Origin: Niastella sp.
GTDB taxonomy: Bacteria > Bacteroidota > Bacteroidia > Chitinophagales > Chitinophagaceae
Assembly (NCBI GenBank): GCA_021154515.1
Contig: JAJKIL010000263.1
Location: 1-11,287 of the forward strand
Direction of reading: 5' to 3'
DNA length: 11,287 nucleotides
How positions within the stretch are numbered: the stretch's first letter is position 1; each line of letters starts with the position of its first letter. A model generated the notes under the pieces. The model ran no database searches and had not been told where the DNA came from. It saw nothing but the letters and a program-made list of their open reading frames with translations. A program made the position numbers and the translations under genes. This document shows positions 5,942 to 11,287 of the stretch, piece by piece.

Positions 5942-8057
5942 GTGAATTCCCAAACGGTAATTTTCTGATCCTTTTTCCCGTTGCTGCGAAAATAGCATTA
6001 CAAACTACGGCGGCAATAGGTGGCAATGCAGGCTCGCCCAAACCCGTAGGCGCTTCATTGGTAGCTACAAACTGCACTTCTACCTCGGGCGGCGCATCGG
6101 CCATCCGCATCATTTTATAGCTGTTGAAGTTTTTCTGTTGTACGGCGCCTTTATCAAACGTGATCTCAGAGTACCAGGCATGGCCCAGGCCATCAACAAT
6201 GGCACCCTGTACCTGGTTTTCGGCGCCGCTCAGGTTCACTACCTGTCCGCAGTTTACGGCTGCCCATACCTTATGTACTTTGGGTTTGCCATTTACTATG
6301 GAAACTTCGGCCACTTCGGCTACATAGGTGTTGAAGGAGTAATACGATGCAAAGCCTTTAAATCGCCCGGGCGTGTTTGTACCCCAGTTACTCATTTGGC
6401 TTACCAGGTTTATAACGCTTTTGAATTTCTCCACATCGTAACTCACTTTGCCAACCGGGCTGGTTTTGGCTTTCTCCAGCAATTCAAGGCGAAAGGCGAT
6501 GGGGTCTTTCTTTAATTCATGCGCAATTTCATCGAGGAAGCTTTGTTCTGCAAAACCAATAGAATTATGGGTAGGGGCCCTCCAGGGACCGGTTTGAATG
6601 TTTGATTGAACGCCATGACTGTCGCACCGGTAATTGGCCAGCGCACCCGCAGGGAAGTTTTCCGAGGCAGCCGCACGGCCAGCATTCAGGGCAACCGCGT
6701 TCAGGTACCAGCCATCGAGTTCGTTATTGGCGTTAATGGCGGCCTGGTAACGATACATCCCGTTGGGGCGGTAAAAATCGCCCTGCATATCATCTTCGCG
6801 TGTCCAGAGCATTTGTACAGGCGCTTTGGCGGCAGCAGAGATCTGGGCAGCTTCCACCACATTGTCGGCACGTAGTTTTCTGCCAAAACCGCCACCCTGC
6901 CGGGGCATGCCCAGGGTAATATTGGCTTCGGCAATCCCTAATGCTTTCGCCACATCGCTGATGGCTTTGCCCGGAACCTGGGTGGGACCGTATAAGTCGG
7001 CTTTGCCATCTTTTACATCGGCAAAAAAGTTGATGGGCTCCATAGGTGCATGACTAAGCACGGGCACTTCGTAAATACTTTCCATCACTTTTTTGGCGCT
7101 GGTCAGGGCCTGTTCTACATTCCCGTCATTTCTGTCGGGTTTGTCGCTTTTTTGCTGAACCAGGTCTTTAAAGGCAGCAATATGTTCAGTGGTGCTTTCC
7201 AGTTTGCCAGCGTCTTCCCATTCAACCTTCAGGGCATCACGTCCTTTTTTAGCCGCCCAGGTATTGGTGGCCAGTACAGCTACAACCGTATCGGTGCGCA
7301 CCACGTTCTTTACGCCGGGTATCTTGCGCGTTTCCGTATCATCGAACGACTTCAGTTTTTTACCAAAAGCAGGCGGGCGCGATACCATGCAAAAGAGCAT
7401 GCCCTCGCGGCGGGTATCAATCCCAAACAAAGGTTTGCCGGTAAGAATGCCTTTATTGTCGATGTTATTAATGCGTTTACCGATGATCTTGAAATCTTTC
7501 GGGTCTTTCAGTTTTATATTATCGGGAACCGGCATGGAAGCCGATTTGGAAGCCAGTTCACCATAGCTGAGTTTTTTACCGCTCGCTTTGTGCAACACAA
7601 AACCACTTTCGGTTGAACATTCCTGCTCGGGAACATTCCAGGTTTGCGCAGCAGCGGCTACCAGCATTTGGCGGGCAACAGCGCCGGCTTTTCTAATTGG
7701 TTCGTACCGGCCACGAATGGCCCCGCTACCACCGGCAGACTGGTTACCATATTTTTCTTTATCAAAAACCGCCTGGGTAACCACCACTTTATTCCAATCC
7801 ACATCCAGCTCTTCGGCCAACAGCATGGGCAACGAAGTTTTTACACCCTGTCCGATCTCGGGATTGGGCGCCATCAGCGTAACAATGCCCTGTGGATCTA
7901 TAGAGAGATAAGCATTGGGGGAGAAGAGCGGTGCATCAGCCACCGTTTCAGCCGTTGCATTGGCCAGCATTTCAAAACCAAAAAGCACGCCGCCGCCTGC
8001 TAAACTGCTAATTTTTAAAAAGTGTCTGCGTGATATATTAGAGGGAGCTTGTTTCAT
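5925..8057 (-). CDS. iorB: Molybdopterin-binding subunit of an isoquinoline 1-oxidoreductase-type hydroxylase
   Basis: The 710-residue protein belongs to the xanthine dehydrogenase superfamily, in the IorB-like branch that carries the molybdenum cofactor and hydroxylates N-heterocycles or oxidises aldehydes. The N-terminus contains SRRHFLK at residues 9-15 followed by a hydrophobic stretch, a twin-arginine signal, so the folded complex is exported to the periplasm. Visible motifs include EIGQGVKTSLPMLLAEEL (about 68-84), GGSGAIRGRYEP, MPRQGGGFGRKL, WTREDDMQGDFYRPNG, GPWRAPTHNS and, near the C-terminus, GLGEP with Glu675, the position of the catalytic Glu of this superfamily. The length is as expected for IorB. 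The [2Fe-2S] partner is encoded just upstream, with a 95-bp hairpin-forming spacer between. The substrate is unknown. No cytochrome c partner or XdhC-type cofactor insertion gene is in the window. Confidence 0.92.
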   Translation of the reverse strand: MKQAPSNISRRHFLKISSLAGGGVLFGFEMLANATAETVADAPLFSPNAYLSIDPQGIVTLMAPNPEIGQGVKTSLPMLLAEELDVDWNKVVVTQAVFDKEKYGNQSAGGSGAIRGRYEPIRKAGAVARQMLVAAAAQTWNVPEQECSTESGFVLHKASGKKLSYGELASKSASMPVPDNIKLKDPKDFKIIGKRINNIDNKGILTGKPLFGIDTRREGMLFCMVSRPPAFGKKLKSFDDTETRKIPGVKNVVRTDTVVAVLATNTWAAKKGRDALKVEWEDAGKLESTTEHIAAFKDLVQQKSDKPDRNDGNVEQALTSAKKVMESIYEVPVLSHAPMEPINFFADVKDGKADLYGPTQVPGKAISDVAKALGIAEANITLGMPRQGGGFGRKLRADNVVEAAQISAAAKAPVQMLWTREDDMQGDFYRPNGMYRYQAAINANNELDGWYLNAVALNAGRAAASENFPAGALANYRCDSHGVQSNIQTGPWRAPTHNSIGFAEQSFLDEIAHELKKDPIAFRLELLEKAKTSPVGKVSYDVEKFKSVINLVSQMSNWGTNTPGRFKGFASYYSFNTYVAEVAEVSIVNGKPKVHKVWAAVNCGQVVNLSGAENQVQGAIVDGLGHAWYSEITFDKGAVQQKNFNSYKMMRMADAPPEVEVQFVATNEAPTGLGEPALPPIAAVVCNAIFAATGKRIRKLPFGNSLTQNA

Positions 8058-8072
8058 GTATTTTAGTTTTTA

Positions 8073-8151
8073 AGTTCATAGGAGGTTATTAAGTTCTTAG
8101 GTTGAAAACTTCAGTAAACAATGAACTTAATAACTCAATAACTTATGAACT
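8073..8151. repeat. Long imperfect inverted repeat between the two hydroxylase genes
   Basis: AGTTCATA (8073-8080) pairs with TATGAACT (8144-8151), and GTTATTAAGTTC (8085-8096) pairs perfectly with GAACTTAATAAC (8123-8134), leaving a 26-base loop. Each arm also shows an approximate 8-bp period. The structure fills the spacer between the small-subunit stop and the large-subunit start and is AT-rich without a T-tract, so it is not a standard terminator. In the mRNA it could affect stability or the ratio of the two subunits. Confidence 0.75.
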
Positions 8152-8152
8152 G

Positions 8153-8614
8153 CTATTTACTTGCATTGCCTGCAGCTATGTGTATTGCCTTTCGAATACG
8201 AACATAAGTAGCGCAACGGCAAATATTGCTCATGGCTGCGTTGATATCCTCATCAGTAGGATTGGGCTTTCTTTTTAACAAAGCAACAGCCGCCATCACC
8301 TGACCAGCCTGGCAATAGCCACATTGCGGAACGTCCATTTCGTCCCAGGCTTTTTGAACCGGGTGATCGCCGTTTTCGCTTAGTCCCTCGATGGTGGTGA
8401 TCTTGTTGGTGCCTACCGCTGAAACCGGATAAGAACAGGAGCGGATGGCATTATCGTTCATCAGTACCGTACAGGCGCCACATTGAGCAATGCCGCAACC
8501 AAACTTGGTGCCTACCAAATTCAGCTCATCGCGCAAAACCCAAAGTAGTGGAGTATCAGGCAAAACATCAACCGTATGCTTTTTATTGTTGATGGTAATT
8601 GTATAGGTAGCCAT
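8153..8614 (-). CDS. iorA: [2Fe-2S] subunit of an isoquinoline 1-oxidoreductase-type hydroxylase
   Basis: The 153-residue protein carries two [2Fe-2S] clusters that pass electrons from the molybdenum site of its partner. The plant-ferredoxin-like N-terminal domain has Cys40, Cys45, Cys48 and Cys60 (FGCGIAQCGACTVL motif). The C-terminal helical domain has Cys98, Cys101, Cys132 and Cys134 (QCGYCQAGQ and ICRCATY). All eight ligands are present and the length is normal. The ATG at 8614 is chosen because homologues start a few residues before TITINNK; the ATG at 8647 would add 11 residues (IFINFIKTNI) not expected in the family. The protein has no signal of its own and probably travels with the Tat signal of the large subunit. 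It is the first gene of the putative iorA-iorB-membrane protein transcript, served by the promoter at 8661-8691. Confidence 0.92.
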   Translation of the reverse strand: MATYTITINNKKHTVDVLPDTPLLWVLRDELNLVGTKFGCGIAQCGACTVLMNDNAIRSCSYPVSAVGTNKITTIEGLSENGDHPVQKAWDEMDVPQCGYCQAGQVMAAVALLKRKPNPTDEDINAAMSNICRCATYVRIRKAIHIAAGNASK

Positions 8615-8660
8615 GATATTGGTTTTGATAAAGTTAATGAAAATCAAACCACATGACGAG

Positions 8661-8691
8661 CAAATGTGAGCAGCGGTTGTTGCTTGGCAAA
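8661..8691 (-). promoter_or_regulatory. Bacteroidota-type promoter for the hydroxylase operon
   Basis: On the minus strand TTTG (8691-8688) is followed by exactly 19 bases and then CACATTTG (8668-8661), one mismatch from the phylum consensus TAnnTTTG. Transcription would begin near 8655, giving a leader of about 40 nt before the ATG at 8614. Confidence 0.65.
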
Positions 8692-8773
8692 AAAATGATG
8701 ATTGAAGGGAATGTCGGGGTAATTAAGGTTAATTTTTTGTAGCAGGGATTAGTGAATGCTACAGGATGGGGCA

Positions 8774-8802
8774 TAAAAAATGCGCTCCTTTCGGAACGCA
8801 TT
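8774..8802 (-). terminator. Intrinsic terminator after the YegP-like gene
   Basis: On the minus strand AATGCG, one mismatch, TCC, a GAAA tetraloop, GGA, one mismatch and CGCATT form a 9-bp interrupted stem followed by a run of T. It lies about 20 bp after the stop of the YegP-like gene and isolates it from the hydroxylase operon. Confidence 0.85.
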
Positions 8803-8823
8803 GGCTGAATTGCTCTGCACATC

Positions 8824-9156
8824 CTAAACAGTTGCATCCTGGATAATAGCATCTGGCGCATGGGTTTTAACCGATAAGATGCCATTATTGCGGCCGGTTT
8901 CACTTTCGTATAATTCGCTCACGCCAATCGTTTGGCCATTGGCCGCTTCCAGGGTGAAATATAATTTTCCGTTTGATGCTATCCGCAGATCGTATTTATT
9001 ATCATCTGGTGCATTGCGTTTTACGGAATCAATTCCGTTCTGGCAGTTTGATTTGGTGGAATAGCCTTCACTGATGAGTATAGTTTCGCCATTGCCGGCC
9101 GTCAAACTAAACTGAAATTCTCCATCCACCCGTTTGGTGATTATAAATTTTCCCAT
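8824..9156 (-). CDS. YegP-family protein with two DUF1508 repeats
   Basis: The 110-residue protein consists of two homologous units of about 48 residues, roughly 4-51 and 55-102. Each follows the pattern beta strands (FQFSLTAGNGETI and LYFTLEAANGQTI), a SEGY/SELY turn, an N-G-I helix and a closing SVK-n-APD segment. This is the DUF1508 fold of Escherichia coli YegP, a small cytoplasmic protein of unknown function; the length and tandem arrangement are normal for the family. It has its own terminator at 8774-8802, so it is monocistronic. The start at 9156 gives the family-typical MGKF beginning. No catalytic residues are known for the family. Confidence 0.92.
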   Translation of the reverse strand: MGKFIITKRVDGEFQFSLTAGNGETILISEGYSTKSNCQNGIDSVKRNAPDDNKYDLRIASNGKLYFTLEAANGQTIGVSELYESETGRNNGILSVKTHAPDAIIQDATV

Positions 9157-9326
9157 TCTAGCAAGGTTTTGGTGCTGAACCGCTAAAATAATATTAACTA
9201 ACGATTGTGAGTTGAAAAAATATAGAAAAAATGAGGAAGAATGGGAGAGGGAGCGAAGAATTGATTTTGGTCAAGGCTGATGGGATCCTTAATTGCGTTC
9301 ATTTGTACGCACTGAGTGCCATGCTA

Positions 9327-10328
9327 CTACTTACTACTACGATATTGATTCGGCGACATGCCCATCAACTTGGAAAATAACCGCGAAAAATAATAAGGAT
9401 CTTCAATGCCCAGTTTATCGGCAATCTCTTTTACCCGTAATTCGGTAAAATGCAAATACTGGCAGGCCAGCTGTATTTTTAAATGATTGAAATATTCGAT
9501 CGGCGCAAAGCCTGTCTTTTTTCGAAAGAGCGCAGAGTAATGCGACGCAGAAAAATTAACCGACTTCGCAATGACTTCCAGCGAAAGTGATTGGGCAATA
9601 TGCTGCTGCATAAAACTAATGGACAATTCTACGGGATCATCGGCATGCACCTTCTCCGCCAGGTTAAATTGATCGTCGTACAAAAAGGTGCTGATGTAAT
9701 GATGCAGACATATATTGGCATAACACAGGTTGTCGTTCCCATAACCACGTTCCAGGCAGGCATACATATCATCAAACAGGTCGAGCCGTTTTTGTTTGAA
9801 CGCCACCCGGCTGCAATAACCGTTTATTTTTTGCTTAAAAGCTTCCACCATTCTTTTCGACAGGGCGCCGGTGAAATGGATCCAGTAAATTGTCCAGCTA
9901 TCTTCCTCGGCAGAGGAATAGCTATGGGCAGTACCGGCTGGTATAATAATGAATGAACCCGGCTGCAGGTCATAACTGTTTTTCATTACCTGTACCTTGC
10001 CTTTGCCTTCCAGGCAATAAATAAGAATATGCTGATCGCTGCCATGCGTGCGCTGCCGGTAATGGTATTTTGCCTTGGGGTAATAGCCGATATCTGTAAT
10101 GTATATGCCGGATGCAATGGTGTGGCTGTTGCTGAATTCGGTTACGATCTTCCGTGGGAGCACAATGGACCGTTGGCCCTGAAAACCTTCTCTTTTTTTA
10201 GGTACAGGCATGGCAGGCAATTTCTTAATTTGTCTATAAATATAATCGATAAATAATACCCCCGGGAAATAATATTGTCCATCAAATAAATAATAATCTC
10301 TATTTTCCTGCTTATTGCTATCCGGCAT
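9327..10328 (-). CDS. AraC-family transcriptional regulator
   Basis: The 333-residue protein has an N-terminal cupin sensor domain (about residues 95-155, including LIYCLEGKGKVQV and LQPGSFIIIPAGTAHSY) and a C-terminal double helix-turn-helix (about 235-331). The latter contains SLEVIAKSVNFSASHYSALF and the hallmark second helix pair EIADKLGIEDPYYFSRLFSK with MGMSPNQYR. Such proteins usually bind a sugar or similar ligand and activate a neighbouring gene. It is divergent from the secreted GH2 gene, its likely target. The start is uncertain: the ATG at 10328 gives a coherent 39-residue extension (YYLFDGQYYFPGVLF), while the ATG at 10211 gives a 294-residue protein beginning MPVPKKREGF, a common beginning in this group, and leaves room for a divergent promoter. 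Confidence 0.9.
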   Translation of the reverse strand: MPDSNKQENRDYYLFDGQYYFPGVLFIDYIYRQIKKLPAMPVPKKREGFQGQRSIVLPRKIVTEFSNSHTIASGIYITDIGYYPKAKYHYRQRTHGSDQHILIYCLEGKGKVQVMKNSYDLQPGSFIIIPAGTAHSYSSAEEDSWTIYWIHFTGALSKRMVEAFKQKINGYCSRVAFKQKRLDLFDDMYACLERGYGNDNLCYANICLHHYISTFLYDDQFNLAEKVHADDPVELSISFMQQHIAQSLSLEVIAKSVNFSASHYSALFRKKTGFAPIEYFNHLKIQLACQYLHFTELRVKEIADKLGIEDPYYFSRLFSKLMGMSPNQYRSSK

Positions 10329-10333
10329 ATTTG
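10303..10333 (+). promoter_or_regulatory. Candidate promoter of the GH2 gene
   Basis: TTTT (10303-10306), a 19-base spacer and CATATTTG (10326-10333) resemble the TTTG and TAnnTTTG pair of Bacteroidota promoters, with one mismatch in each box. Transcription would start near 10340, about 20-30 nt before the GH2 start. The -7 box contains the complement of the ATG used for the long form of the AraC gene. Confidence 0.45.
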
Positions 10334-10360
10334 TATAATAATTTTCATACGATCAAAACA

Positions 10361-11287
10361 ATGCTGCCATTCATGAAAAAAAGGATTAGTTGCTGCCTGG
10401 TATTACTTTTTTGTATGCTATTCTCTCATGCGCAACAGGGAAGGAGTACCATTTCCTTAAACGGGAACTGGCGGTTCATCTCCGATTCAACCCATACCGG
10501 TCAAACGTCAAACTGGGCTGCCGGGTTGCCGGCTAAGGCTACCACTGTTCAGGTGCCGCATACCTGGAATGTAATGAAGGGACTGGAGAATTACAGTGGA
10601 CTGGCCTGGTATGAAAAAACATTCACGGTGCCGGCGCAAAACAGCAATAAACAACTACGGTTAATATTCGATGCGGTCTATCACGATGCCGTGATCTACC
10701 TGAATGGCGCTCAACTGGCCACACATCTCAATTCCGGCTATACCACATTTTATGTGGATATTACCAAACAGGTGAAATTCGGCTCGCCCAATAAACTGGT
10801 GGTGTCGGTAAGCAATGCGTTTTCTGAAACCAATCTGCCTTACAAAAAAAAGTTCGACTGGTGTAACGATGGTGGCATCATCCGGGGCGTAAGCTTACAG
10901 GTAACAGGCAAACCTTCTATTCGGTACGTGCATATTACGCCTGCTGTCAATTGCGTCGATTCAACCGCCAAAGCGCAACTTGATCTTACATTGTGGGAAG
11001 AAGAGGTGACAGCAGTACAGGCTGTTGTTCGGATCAATGAAAAGCGGTCGAATAAAACAGTGCTCACCCAATCAGTAGCGTTGACAAAGTCAGGTGATGA
11101 TTTTAATACAACGCTTGATCTGGGCAAAGTGCATCTCTGGCATTTTAATGATCCTTTTCTTTACCAGGTACAGGTAACGCTGCAGCAAAACGATCAGCCT
11201 ACCGACCAGGTAACCCATACATTTGGTTGTCGTAAGATTGAGTTACGCGGACCACAACTTTATCTGAATAACGAAGCGGTGCGTTTA
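10361..11287 (+). CDS. Secreted glycoside hydrolase family 2 enzyme (3' end missing)
   Basis: The frame is open from the ATG at 10361 (or the in-frame ATG at 10373) to the window end, 309 codons. The signal peptide KKRISCCLVLLFCMLFSHAQ is followed by a likely signal peptidase I cut after SHA; there is no lipobox. The mature part shows the GH2 sugar-binding jelly-roll: SLNGNWRF, VPHTWN, GLAWYEKTF, VYHDAVIYLNGAQLATHLNSGYTTF and WCNDGGIIRGVSL. A beta-sandwich domain follows and ends with HLWHFNDPFLYQV and FGCRKIELRG. The catalytic barrel with its two glutamates lies beyond the window, so beta-galactosidase, beta-glucuronidase and beta-mannosidase-like activities cannot be distinguished. The divergent AraC gene is the likely regulator. 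Confidence 0.9.
   Translation, partial: MLPFMKKRISCCLVLLFCMLFSHAQQGRSTISLNGNWRFISDSTHTGQTSNWAAGLPAKATTVQVPHTWNVMKGLENYSGLAWYEKTFTVPAQNSNKQLRLIFDAVYHDAVIYLNGAQLATHLNSGYTTFYVDITKQVKFGSPNKLVVSVSNAFSETNLPYKKKFDWCNDGGIIRGVSLQVTGKPSIRYVHITPAVNCVDSTAKAQLDLTLWEEEVTAVQAVVRINEKRSNKTVLTQSVALTKSGDDFNTTLDLGKVHLWHFNDPFLYQVQVTLQQNDQPTDQVTHTFGCRKIELRGPQLYLNNEAVRL

Noticed and set aside
7050..7616. Plus-strand ORF of 188 codons opposite the hydroxylase large-subunit gene
   Set aside because: It is antisense to a strongly conserved family member, has no recognisable domain, and is one of several overlapping antisense frames expected from the codon use of the real gene.
8634..8903. Minus-strand ORF of 89 codons between the YegP-like gene and iorA
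   Set aside because: It overlaps the end of the YegP-like gene, crosses that gene's terminator and the iorA promoter, and has no protein-like pattern.
9295..9314. TGCGT/ACGCA inverted repeat downstream of the AraC gene
   Set aside because: The stem is short, the loop is eight bases, and no T-tract follows in the minus direction, so it was not called a terminator.

Overview
The window looks like a chromosomal segment of a Bacteroidota genome, most likely a Chitinophagaceae-type soil bacterium such as Niastella or Chitinophaga. This is inferred, not shown by a marker gene. The evidence is moderate GC, weak Shine-Dalgarno signals, promoter-like TTTG-N18/19-[T/C]AnnTTTG pairs, a GtaA-type secreted glutaminase, an AraC regulator divergent from a secreted family 2 glycoside hydrolase, and short-period (7, 8 or 9 bp) repeats packed around gene ends. 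No rRNA, tRNA, transposase, integrase or CRISPR array was seen.

Layout. 1-1419 (+) is the 3' part of a GtaA/DUF4965-type glutaminase. 1513-2376 (+) is a secreted calcineurin-like metallophosphoesterase, convergent with 2394-3137 (-), an unrecognised exported protein. 3138-3820 holds no large gene but is highly structured. It contains a 14-bp palindrome with an extra half-site, then three 18-bp palindromes at an exact 29-bp period (3344-3430), a 55-codon ORF (3508-3675) and a good intrinsic terminator (3713-3738). 3821-4414 (+) is a single-domain protoglobin whose 3' end overlaps by 41 bp the convergent gene 4374-5897 (-), a GT-C-like multi-pass membrane protein. Upstream of that, on the minus strand, lies a two-subunit molybdenum hydroxylase of the isoquinoline 1-oxidoreductase type: the [2Fe-2S] subunit (8153-8614) and the Tat-exported molybdopterin subunit (5925-8057). 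A good Bacteroidota-type promoter precedes this pair, and a large imperfect hairpin lies between its two genes. 8824-9156 (-) is a two-repeat YegP/DUF1508 protein with its own terminator. 9327-10328 (-) is an AraC-family regulator divergent from 10361 to the window end (+), the N-terminal part of a secreted GH2 enzyme.

How the genes relate. The hydroxylase genes and the membrane protein gene are probably one transcript (gaps of 95 and 27 bp, no clear terminator). The AraC protein is the obvious candidate regulator of the GH2 gene. The rest is a mosaic of independent units. The least explained part is 3230-3740, where operator-like palindromes, a tiny ORF and a terminator form a compact unit of unknown role. 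The second theme is that the ends of several genes (glutaminase, phosphoesterase, hydroxylase large subunit) are made of short-period repeat DNA that supplies the last codons and in some cases the stop codon.
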